64,000 nt of DNA from positions 2,604,001-2,668,000 of the forward strand of contig NC_088935.1 of NCBI RefSeq assembly GCF_033473495.1, read 5' to 3'. Below the pieces are notes generated by a model. The model was not told the origin of the DNA and ran no database searches. It saw only the letters and a program-made list of their open reading frames with translations. This stretch comes from Cercospora beticola. Taxonomy: Eukaryota; Ascomycota; Dothideomycetes; Mycosphaerellales; Mycosphaerellaceae. Shown one piece after another: positions 1 through 10,062 of the stretch (the first letter of the stretch is position 1; every line of letters starts with the position of its first letter). The position numbers were made by a program, and so were the translations under genes.

Positions 1-1040
1 AAGCTGCCCAAAGCAATGGCACTGTAGAAGAGGGGGAGGAAACGATTGTCTTCGTTGCTGTAATTATCGCTGGGAGTGGCGTACAGGCGCTCGAAGCTCT
101 CCCAGTATGTAGGATGATGGACCATGCGGAGAAGCGCAGCGGCATCATTGATAGCATACACGCTGAGCTGCCGCGCCATCTCCTTGGGCGGAAGTTCGGT
201 ACAGATGGACGCGATCTCGCCCATGGGTGATTCTACGATCGATCTGGGTGAGTCAAACACCTGTGACATTGGCCGGTTCTTGACAAAAGGCGTCGCGAAA
301 GTCTCCGGTCCCATGAGGTCTCCCAACTGCTCGCGCATGCGTCGAACGAAACTTAATCCGGATGAATGGCCATGGTAATCCCAATGGCCTGTCTCGTCCA
401 TGTCCAGCTGGGCAATTGCACGCACCATGGACTCCAGGTTCGTGTCGGGTTTCTTTTCGCCCGTATCCGAAGGCAGTGTCGACGCTGGTGCTGGTGCTGG
501 TCTCGACGCTCGAGCTTCGTGCACAGCGGCCGTCGGATTGCCCTTCCCTGGAGCGCCAGGAATCCATCCTTGCTGTACGGCCAATTCAATGCCAGGGTCA
601 TCGAGATCAAGATTCGGAATCAGTATATGCAGCAGCGTCTCGGCGCGGTGCACTCGATGCTCCAGGTTCTCTACATATGCCGGGGCAGGATTTCTGCGGC
701 GGTTCGAGGGTTGATCATAGCTGCAATCTGCAAACGAGTTAGACGAGGCATCTCACACCAAGACTGCTCAACACGAACCGTAGCTGTACACCGTACAGTG
801 CGTGCACGGCTGCTTTCCGTCGCATTTAATTTTTTTCCTTCGACATTCATCGCAGGCTCGTGTGACGCGGCGACGCTTTTGCATGTGGCCGGGAGCTTTC
901 ACGGCTGGCGCGTCTTGCGCGCCGAGACCAGACGGCGATGCTTGTCCCGACTCCGTCTTGACGCCATTCTCTTCGATGGGCGACTCGGCGCCGCTGGCAT
1001 AGTCGTCGTGGTGTTCGGGCGAAGCATGCGACATGGCCAT
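1..1040 (-). CDS. Zn2Cys6 transcription factor, N-terminal part (cut by window edge)
   Basis: Partial gene, complement(join(<1..727,779..1040)); the C-terminus lies beyond the window start. Residues 58-89 form a fungal Zn2Cys6 binuclear cluster, with Cys at about 63, 66, 73, 79, 82 and 89 and the core [17 protein letters not shown]. The last Cys is created by splicing a 51-nt GT-AG intron (728-778). Exon 2 runs from a basic linker ([17 protein letters not shown], probable coiled-coil dimerisation start) through a Pro/Ala-rich stretch into the fungal_trans middle homology region, where [10 protein letters not shown] and [19 protein letters not shown] are readable. About 329 residues are visible. 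It is a nuclear DNA-binding regulator; the target genes cannot be deduced. The start is the first ATG upstream of the cluster in frame. Confidence 0.9.
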
Positions 1041-4000
1041 CGAAAGCGGGTTAGGTTGATCAGAGTAAGAGGGAAAGGCCCGGCATGCAGGGCATTGAGC
1101 GCAGGAGCGGGAGCAGAGCGTACAAGAATGTCACAGGCCGGAGTGACGTCCAGTGGTGCACAAACGGCTCTTGGCGGCAGTCGGTGTTTGTCGACACGAT
1201 GTAACCGCCCAGGCCTCGCACGCTCTCGCACCGTGACCCCAAGACAGTTCAGCCCTGCCGATCTCTGTAGCAGTCGGGTTGTGTATCTCCGGGGCGTGGA
1301 TGCGAGGAACCAAGGCAACCTAAGTCAGAGGGAGCGAAGAAGAAGGGTCCTTTTGCGCGCGCCTCGGGCTTTCGCGAATTCGAGTCCGAGAGTGCAGCAC
1401 CTGCTCGTTTCGCTGCGAAGGTTGTGGAGGAGAGGATCGTGTTACGAGCAGCAGATGACGTTCACCAAGAAGGCCGACCAAGACATAGCAAACCGGGGTG
1501 GGCCGTTCTTATGCAGCACATCGCATACCGCCGACTCTGCCAGTACAGCAGTAGTGACGATGCTACGTGCTCACCGCGCGTAATGCGATCCGCCCCTGGG
1601 AGTGATAGCGCGATCGCAAGCAGTGGTTAATAATGCCCTGGCCACGGCTCCTGTGCACACACGACGACGACAATGCGTCCGACCTCGCCTGGACTTTAGG
1701 CCTAAAGCCCGTGATTACTACTATAAGGCTCGCCGGTGGTCTGCGCCTTACCAGGGAGGGGTAAATGCGAACAGCGATCATCCATTCCGCGCAGTCTCGC
1801 GACTCGCAGCGTGGCGTTGCGAGAATTCCCTGCAACTGCCTGCAGACGCACGGCGCATGGCCGCCAGTCGCGCGTCTCGTTTGGCGAGCTTGACCATGCA
1901 GAGCAATCGCTTGCCCGTTGCGCCCTCGCGCCCCAGACACACAGACATGGTGGATCCACGCCATGCCAAGCGACGCCACAGATGCAGATGAAGGTGAAGA
2001 GGCTGCTCAGGCCTGCCGAGACTTGGCTGAATGCTGGGCTCTCTGGCACACTTAAGCAGAACTAGGATGCCCCAGTGCCAATGGCTGTGCTGTGCTCGAA
2101 TGCCCGTCTGCTGCATAACCTTCCCACGCGCGGCCAAGTCTTGCCCGCGCCCATCGCGAAGTCGAAGGATTCGCTGCGCTGTGAGGGCCAGCGCGTCATG
2201 TCATGCCTCACCACCGCCGGCTGGGCCGCCCACACTTCGCCTGTGGATTCGCTTCCCAAAGATTTTTACGCCCGTGAAAAGCAGGTGCCACTTTTTCACC
2301 TTTGCAAAACCGGACCCGAATTGGTGATTGGACACAGCCAGGTCACTGTGGCTCGCGTTGAGGCGTTTCTCCCCTCGCCCCTCTGCCACAGGTCAAGAAC
2401 GTGTGGATCCTCTGACGATGTGGTACAGAAAAAGAACAGCGGACCTTCGAGAAGCTCGTCCGCGCCGCTGCCGTGAGCTACTACTGCAGCACTAAACCAC
2501 TGCGTGGTAGCCGTGTTCGGAAAACAATGCGACGTGCCTCGTCTGCCCTACCTCCGACGACCGTATCCATTGTTCTCCTCCACAAAAATGGCAGCTCGTA
2601 TACGCATCGACTCGCAAACAGAACAACCAACTCTGTGAACTATCGCAAAGTGCTAGATTGCCTGCGAAAGACTCCTTATGCTTTGTGGCTTCCTGTCACT
2701 TTATTGAAAAGACGCGTCACCCCTCCAAATTGTACTTACTTTTGGTAGCGACCGGCCTCGATGCTTGCTTGGACGCGCACTCTGCGTTTCGAAACGGGAT
2801 GCAACAGGCACGCCATGCAAGAGAATAATACCGCAACGAGCTCCTGCAATGTTAGAGCCCTCCCCAAACGAGATATGCCACGCGTACATGAACTCAAGAC
2901 ACGAAGTCAGGAGGTGAAACCGTAGCGACAGCTCAAGCAAATGCCAATAGCTAGTACTTACAATGGCCTCGTAAGGCCCTCCGACAGCAGAGCGGGCGAC
3001 GGCGTCAAGTTGTTCGCAGACAAGACCTGCCTACCATTCTAAAAGACCTCCTGCCTCGGCCTCCTGGCCACACTTTCGCGGTTACAGGGGCTGCCGTTGC
3101 AGGTATTCAGAGGGCCCTTCGAAGTTGCACACACTACATGTGACAAATAGACGAAAGCCGGGACGAATTCGACAGCAAGCAGCGTTTGCTAGCCAACATT
3201 TCAGCTTTCGAAATTGTCAGCCAATGTTCAAACTGACATCCAACTGGGCGCGAGAAAGCCAGCCTGCATGGCGGTTCCATACCCACAAGACACATTGTAC
3301 AACGTTTATGCACGCGATTGCGGAGCTATTGCTCTCTATGTGAGCAATGACATATGAGCCCAAGAGCCCCGTCTCTTGACATTTCGTAAAGATGTAGGAG
3401 GTAGACGTCGCCTCAATTATGGCGAAGTCCCCACCTTGCAGGCATGTTCACCTTCCTCTTTGGGCTTGCAGCGACAGCCAACCAGCGTCGACGTTTTATC
3501 GGATTACTGTTGCCACAGAGAAGAAACGAGCATCCTTGTCGGCCAGTTGGCAGCCAGGAGATCGGGACCGACCTTTTTGCAATGAGCATGCGATAAGAGC
3601 TCCGGCGCTGTCTGACCGTACTGAGATCAGAGGATGAGTGGCATTTGATCACGAGTAGCGGAATCTTTGCGCAGTGCAGTCCGATGCGATCCCACCAGAT
3701 TCCCAACATAATTCCGCTCCACTGAATCGAAGTCGATTTAGCATAAATGCGGATCAGGATTCTTTCTGAAAGAAGACATTGGGCTCTCCTTGCACCTTAT
3801 CCGACAATCACGCTAATATGTGACGAACAGAGCAGCTTGGGCCATCGTACAGTTCCTATGCTATGTCGAAGTTGTCAATCTAGACTAGCACAGCATATTT
3901 CATTGCAGGCCTCAGGCCATCATCGAAGTGGGGCCCATAGCCCCGCGTCAATGTGCACGCATCAGCTTCCACAGACACTTTCCTTAGCACAAACAACAAT

Positions 4001-4059
4001 GTAGCAACCTCAAAGTCGATCTGCTACGGCACGATCAACACCACAAAAACCATCCAACC
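1041..4059. other. 3-kb gene-free stretch between the transcription factor and the PITH gene
   Basis: Divergent intergenic region of 3.0 kb. All open frames are short, mutually overlapping and without recognisable domains or plausible splice structure. It must hold the promoters, and probably a long 5' leader for the transcription factor. I see no transposon ends, direct repeats or tRNA. Confidence 0.5.
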
Positions 4060-4746
4060 ATGTCTCACTGCCACGACGAACATCACGACCACAGCCATGA
4101 CCACTCCCACGGCGCTCACGACCACACCAACGACATAACCCCCGCCCTCCAACACCACATCTACGACCAAATCGACTTCTCCGCCATCACAACCCTCAAC
4201 GAATCCACATCCCGCTCAGGCGCCGCAATCGTGCAAAAAACCTGGTCCGAACGCCTCAACCCCTCTCCCTCCCTCCTCAGCGAAACCGACGAACAACTCC
4301 TCATGCACATCCCCTTCACAGCTCAAATCCGCCTTCACTCCATCCTCATCCGAACCTCCACCACCGACTCCGCACCCATGACCCTAAAACTGTACGTCAA
4401 CCGCGAAGGCCTCGATTTCAGTACCGCGGCAGATTTACCTCCGACGCAGACATTAGAGTTGGCGCAGAGTAATGATGTGCAAGAAGTTCCCGTGAAACGA
4501 GCTCTGTTTAATACAGTGAGGAGTTTGGATTTGTTTTTTCAGGATAATTGGGGGAGAGGAGATGAAGATGAGACGAGGGTGGATTATTTGGGTTTCAAAG
4601 GGGAGTGGATGAAATTGAGTAGAGAACCGGTGAATTTCTTGTATGAGGCTGCTGCGAATCCAAATGATCATAAGTTGCCTTCGGGAGTAGGGGAGAGGTT
4701 GGGAAGTGATATTGGAGGAGCTGGCGGTGGTCGGCATGGGATGTGA
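4060..4746 (+). CDS. PITH domain-containing protein (PITHD1-like)
   Basis: Intronless, 228 aa. A His/Asp-rich N-terminus (residues 2-23, HDEHHDHSHDHSHGAHDH) precedes a PITH domain (about 30-205). PITH is the proteasome-interacting domain also found at the C-terminus of thioredoxin-like TXNL1. Supporting motifs are IYDQIDFSAITTLNES near the start, QIRLHSILIRTS in the middle and TRVDYLGFKGEW near the end. The length matches stand-alone PITH proteins, which are cytosolic/nuclear and bind the 26S proteasome. The His-rich head could bind metal; that is inference. The gene ends 271 bp from the convergent PhoD-like gene. Confidence 0.88.
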   Translation: MSHCHDEHHDHSHDHSHGAHDHTNDITPALQHHIYDQIDFSAITTLNESTSRSGAAIVQKTWSERLNPSPSLLSETDEQLLMHIPFTAQIRLHSILIRTSTTDSAPMTLKLYVNREGLDFSTAADLPPTQTLELAQSNDVQEVPVKRALFNTVRSLDLFFQDNWGRGDEDETRVDYLGFKGEWMKLSREPVNFLYEAAANPNDHKLPSGVGERLGSDIGGAGGGRHGM

Positions 4747-5017
4747 TGTCGCGAGCATGAGCATTCTTGCAATCAGTATCGAAGAGCGGACAGCGAACGA
4801 GAAAGAACGGTTCTTTTGGCTGCACAATCTCAGACTACACTACATTACAGATGATCTTCGAAGAACACTGTACAGGGTATCCTCACAAAAAAAAGAAATC
4901 GAACATGTGCTGTGCTCCGCGGACAACTCAGAAACAGCCACAGCCGGCCGTTTTCTCCTCACCGGTTTCGACCCAGCGTTTGTCTTGCTGCAAACGTACC
5001 ACTTCACGGCCATGTTC

Positions 5018-7356
5018 CTACCATGTCGTGCCTTGGCCCTTGTAAGCGCCGCTTTCGAGAGCCGGAATGGAAATGCCATAACCCTCGGTTCGCCCATCCT
5101 TCGCACCTGGCTTGATTTCTACGCGAATGCAGACATCGAGACCATCGCGTCCGGCCAGCCCTGTTTTCTTGATGCCGCCTGCAGCAGGATGCTCCGTGCC
5201 GGCCTGGACTTCACCCTTGTGAATTGGCTCACGCATGTTCTTTGGCAGTGTGAAGTCGGCGTTGTTTGAGGTGTCACCCACACCATCAATGGTGCCGTTT
5301 GTGGCGACACCGTTCACTGCAGCTCCGGTGTGAGAGTGCGACTCTGTGATGATTGCATAGTTCCGGCTCGGCATCGTCGCGTGATTGTTCTTCGCCGTCT
5401 TGTCTTCCACTCCTTCCTCACCCTCGCCAGGATTCTTGTTGAACATCTCCAGCAGAGTCTCGTCCGTCTCGTGGTCCAGGTGGTGGATCTTGTTGCGGCG
5501 TGCAAGCAAGTTGGCCACAGCCTGCGGCGGTGGCTTGTTGGTAATAGCAGAGCTAACAATATTTGGCATGTAGCGGAAATCTCGCTCGGCCGGAATATTG
5601 AGATGTGCTTTGCTGTAGAAGCGCCCAAGCGCTGCCAAATGAACATCGCCACCCAGAATAGTAATACGAACGCTGTGATCCTTCGAGATCTGCTGCAGCC
5701 TGTGAATCAATGCCTTGCGCTCCTTCTTGTGTTGGTGCGCTGTGTAGTGGTCGTCCAAGTCGTCCAGCAAATCAACACCACCGTCGAACTGGTTGAAGAG
5801 GCTACCTGCAACACCAAAGCGCTTATTGAGGAACTTGATCGGTCCAATGATTGGACTGCTAATGATGTTCTCCAACCACTGCAATCGAGGGTACGCGATG
5901 GGTACTCCCAGGAGAAGGATCAAATGCTTGATAGCACCGTTCGAGCGAGCAATCTCGTCATTCGCGCGCTTGAAGATCTGGTCATAGGTTTCTGGATAGT
6001 TGATCTGATGTCTCGTCCGCTCTGTTCGCGCATCGATGCCCAGGAAGGCAATTCGTTTGCCAAGCTGGCAGTAGATGCTGCGACTTCGCTCTTCGACATA
6101 TGGGCCAGGTCGCGTACCGATGATCCAGCTAGGGTCCTCGCGCTTTGGGACCATGACGAAGGTATCCTTGAGCTGAACAGCGTCTGGAGAAGTCGTATGT
6201 CCTGTGGTCTTCGTGGTCTGAGGCGCATCGGTGCTGTACGTAGAAGGTGGCGGTGGGATGTGGTGTTGGAACAGGAGGTAGTACTTGTGGGCGACACCTC
6301 CAATGCCACGGAACACGGAACATTTCATGAAGTGGTCAGTGTACGATCCGAAGCCTAAAGGACACACACATTAGCATAGACTAAACAAGAGGTTCGGGAA
6401 TTCGCACCATCGATAATGTCATGGTCATCCCAGATGTTCAGCTGCGGGATTTGTCCATTGGCAAGGGCAAATTCCTCGGTGCCGTACCAGCGGACGTAGT
6501 TCTCGTAGTAGTAATCATCGCACTTCTTCCTCATTTCCTCGTTGAAGGGAAAATCGCGTCGCTTCTTTGGGTTCGCGATATCCGTCCATGGACGCAAAGG
6601 GCCATCCACACGCACACTGTCGTTGTAGATCTGGTCTCCGCCTCCAATCATGATATGCAGCGGCTGCTCATTGTGCACGCGCAGGACATCATTCCATAGC
6701 ACTGGGCCGGTCCATGTGTTCATGTCTGTACCAACACTGAATCCGTTGCAAGAGTGGAACATGATGCGCATCGACTCGTGTTTCGATGGTACGACGAAGC
6801 GCAGAGGCTTCGTGACGGGGGACTTGTCGGTAGCGCTGATCATGTCCGGTATACTGTATGCCCATGTCGCCTCCTCTTCCTGAAATGGAACATCGATCAC
6901 GTAGCGCCAGAAGCCTCTTGTGGGATCCTCATACAACTTCTCTGCTTGGAAAGTACGATCCTGACCACCGGCTGCGGCTCCGTTGGTTACAGCACCTCCG
7001 TTCCAAGCGCCAATGCATCTCAGCGTGAGCGGGCCGGGTTGTTGGCCAGGAGTCGTGACGATCAGTACACTTCCGTGCCACTGCGGTTGATCGGTATGCT
7101 CGTTACTCGTGTGCTTGTAATTGAGCAGGGGCCCGCAAACGATGTCGAGGCCTTCGGTGGTGCTGCGCACTTGCGGTCCATGACCAATGCCATTCTCGTG
7201 TCTGGGGACCTCAGCCAGCGTGGCAGCGGGCGGCACTGCATTCGCGCTCGCCCACGCGGTGTCGTGATGAATGCCAGTATCCTCCTTCAGCGCCTCGACC
7301 GCAGCGCGTCCTCGGCCTCCCTCGATGTCGTGCTTGTGCACGTCTCCGGTGCTCAT
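5018..7356 (-). CDS. PhoD-like metallophosphatase-domain protein
   Basis: complement(join(5018..6354,6408..7356)), 761 aa, one 53-nt intron. It belongs to the fungal PhoD-like family of large intracellular proteins related to alkaline phosphatase D. Metal-site motifs are present: GGGDQIYND (about residue 240), IWDDHDIIDG at the exon junction (about 310-316) and ILGGDVHLAALG (about 550). The DDHD motif is made across the intron, which supports the splice call. No signal peptide or membrane segment is visible, so it is probably cytosolic. The C-terminal 150 residues are low-complexity and Asn/Gly-rich before a conserved-looking end. The substrate is unknown; members are annotated as phosphodiesterase/phosphatase by homology. 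Confidence 0.85.
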
Positions 7357-8005
7357 GTTGGCAGCCTTGAGATTACAGTGGCGCGATCACGCTGCGACGC
7401 GTCCAGAAACAATGATGCGTGCGCGACGTGTTGGCAGAGTGCGCGTCGCTGAGTGGACACGACTGCGCAGGGGGGCCGACGAGAGAAAGTGGAAGAGAAA
7501 AGAGGACGCAGGATCGAGAGCAGAAGGATGGCAGCGTAATGGACTGATGCAACACAAAGCTAGGAGCAGCATCAAGCCTTGGCCGGGCAGATTAGCTTCG
7601 GCCATACATTGTCGTGACCTACTTTCTCCCCCTACATCCGCGCCTCGTGCCTTGCTTGATGTCGTGCAACGCGTTGTCGTATAGCCATTGATCATCGTAG
7701 ATCCTACTTTCTTCTACAAGTACGTGCTGCTTGGATTTGACTATGTTGCGAAGACTGGTTACAAAGATGTCTACTTTTAGCGCAGTGTGCAGTGAGTGTC
7801 GATGACTACAGCGTGCAGGCAATTGGACTGATGAGCGGCTGCGGCCCGATGATCTTGTTTCTCAGTAACTAGCTCTGCCCATTATTCCCTGATCGTCTTC
7901 TTTACGACCCGCTGCTATGTACTGGGGCCCTTGTCCTGCTGCGCCGCATGTCGTGCAGCCTCAGCCACCTCGCAGGTCCAACGCAGCTGATGAGCCAGCT
8001 GCACC
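7357..8005. other. Intergenic, tandem minus-strand genes
   Basis: About 650 bp holding the upstream region of the PhoD-like gene and the downstream region of the 8.0-9.0 kb gene. Small open frames on both strands show no domain or splice support. Confidence 0.5.
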
Positions 8006-9002
8006 TCAATCTGAGTCGTAACGCTGGTACTCCGCAAAATTGATCCCTCTGTTGTCCACCATCACCACTGCCGCGCGCAGAGCTCCGCCGTGCTGCTGAG
8101 CCGCGGGCTTGGACGACTTGGAGCCAATGCTGGTCCTCATCTTTGGCTTGGATCGTGCCTTGGAAGCTGTCTTGCTGCTCTTCGTGCCCACGCGCTGGCC
8201 TTTGTGGTTCGTCGTCCCTGCCACCATCGCGGCCTTCTTCCCGACCTGTCGACGCGCTTTCCTCTCGGCTTTCTGGGCCAGCTTTCTTGCTGCGACTCGC
8301 TCTGCCAATTGCTGCTTGATAATGGTCCTGCTCGCTGAACGTCGCTTCACCATTCCACGTTTTGCACGCCCACCGAACGTGTCTTCCACGGGTACCTCGC
8401 TCTGCTCATCGTCCGCGACGGCTCCCTCATACTCCACAGTCCGCAACGCCTTGATGCTCATACCAAACGCCCCACTGAACAATCCGCATTTCCTCGCCTT
8501 GAGCCTCCTTACTTCTGCTGTGGGCAGTGAGTGTTTCGAATTCAGGATTGGAGCAATTTGGTATTCGGGATCTTCGTTGGGGTCGCGAGGTCTCCTGTCA
8601 GTAGACTTGCTGCTCGATAGCACATCCTCCTCGCCACTCTCCTCACTGCCACTGCTGACTGCCAGCACAATTAGTAAATTTCAAAATTGAGGTTTTCGAT
8701 CACTTACTGGAAATTGCACTTCCTTTCGAGCCCTTGTTGCTAACCTTTGCTAGCTCCTTCTTCTTTCTTCCACTGTCGCGAAGACTCTGATCTTTACGGC
8801 CCTTCTTGCTTGGCGTATGGACTGGAACATCGGAGTCAGACTCAGATTCGCAGTGCTGCGCCGAACCTTCATCGTCCTCTCCTGAATCACGCGAGCGATA
8901 TATGTCCTTGTAGTACAAAGGTCTTCCATTCTGGTTCAGGAAAGCAGGTTGCCTGGCTGCGCGATTCGGGCGTAATCTCTTGGGGGTAGTGTTTCGGAAC
9001 AT
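8006..9002 (-). CDS. Hypothetical basic nuclear-type protein
   Basis: complement(join(8006..8658,8708..9002)), 315 aa, one 49-nt intron (GTAAGT...CAG). Not recognised. The N-terminus is basic (MFRNTTPKRLRPNRAARQP). Next come an acidic Ser/Asp/Glu stretch (about 45-65), a Lys-rich stretch, a second acidic patch across the intron (SGSEESGEEDV), a short uncharged region around residue 150 (EYQIAPILNSKHSLPTAEV) and a strongly Lys/Arg/Ala-rich C-terminal half with NLS-like runs. It ends in AEYQRYDSD. The composition suggests a nucleic-acid or chromatin-associated protein, but no domain is seen. A Met at 9131 in the same frame would add a hydrophobic head; 9002 is preferred because it starts at the basic block. 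Confidence 0.6.
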
Positions 9003-9210
9003 TGTCGCGTTGTCTCTGCTGCTTGTCTCGGGGACTGGAAGACGGATTTGTGCTATTGAGTAAAACACAGGAAGGCAGAAGTGCAAGTAGTTTGATAGTA
9101 AGATTGTCCAACAAGGCAGAAGAAACGACAATAACTATTCGCTGCCAATTCTTGCTTCACATGCTGCTGAAGTCAAGTGAAGGACAACCCTGTGGCTGCC
9201 TAAGCCGAGT

Positions 9211-9772
9211 TCACATCTTTGGTTTCCCATTCTTGCTCGTCCCCAGCGCTCCTCGATCTTGATCTGTTGGCTCGTTGTTGGAAGTCTCAGCTTTCAAGCT
9301 CACAGGATCTCCAAGCTGACTTGGGTTGCCCTTGTTGATCTTCTGTTGTGCAATATCCTTCAACGACTTCCCTCCTCCTTGGTTGTCCAAATCGCCCTCA
9401 GTTGGTGCTGGCGCAGAAGACACATCTAACCTCTTGCCTCCAGTGCCTGCCAGATCTTGGTTTTTGAGTTGTGGCTTACTACTTCCATCCTTCAAGTCTC
9501 CTTCGGTTGGTGATGGTGCAGCATTATTGTTGTGCTTCCTTTTATCTGCTAATGCACCACGATCTTGATCGGTTGGTTCCTGTATTGTTCAGTGGACTAT
9601 CATGACGCCGCCAATTGTGTTCTATACATTGTTCGATGTCTCTGCCTTCAACGATACTGGATCGCCTATTTGTGTAGGGTTCTCCTTCGCCATTTCCTTG
9701 AGACTTTTCTGCTGTATTATCATCAGCCAGTGAGACAACAAAAATGCAGTTGCAAGAGCTTACTGGAGCCAT
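9211..9772 (-). CDS. Small hydrophilic protein with internal tandem duplication
   Basis: complement(join(9211..9579,9628..9711,9764..9772)), 153 aa, two short introns (48 and 52 nt). Not recognised. It contains two copies of one module: residues 5-41 (SLKEMAKENPTQIGDPVSLK...) and 102-143 (SLKDIAQQ...NPSQLGDPVSLK...). The last 23 residues of each copy are identical. A shorter repeat, P-x-P-TEGDL, occurs twice in the linker (about 53-60 and 88-95). There is no signal peptide or membrane segment; the protein is highly charged and probably disordered. Exon 1 encodes only Met-Ala-Pro. Its acceptor is a NAGNAG (ACAGCAG), so a one-residue Gln insertion is optional. The intron/repeat agreement makes the model credible although the family is unknown to me. 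Confidence 0.72.
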
Positions 9773-10062
9773 TGTGACGATACGAATGCTTTGATTCAAA
9801 TTGTGAATTAATTTTCGAAAGAGTAGATCGATACTGTGTCTTGCACAGCGACTTGTAAACAATGCCCTTTCACGACAGTACTGTAATCATGTCGTCAACA
9901 CTTCTCCGCCCACACGTTGTGCCTAGGCAGATCGGCAGCTCCTGCCAGATTGGCTTTCCCCAGATCTTGCATATGAAAGCAGGTGGAGCCGGACGTCATG
10001 CTTCGGAGTACCGTAGCCTAAAACGGTACATAAAAGCCCAACAAATGTGTTGTGCAGCATTT

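Noticed and set aside
366..1583. 405-codon plus-strand open frame
   Set aside because: Antisense to the Zn2Cys6 gene and starts on it; Arg/Cys-rich translation typical of a shadow.
5330..6358. 342-codon plus-strand open frame
   Set aside because: It lies antisense over the PhoD-like gene, whose minus-strand reading has metal-binding motifs. The plus-strand product has no domain.
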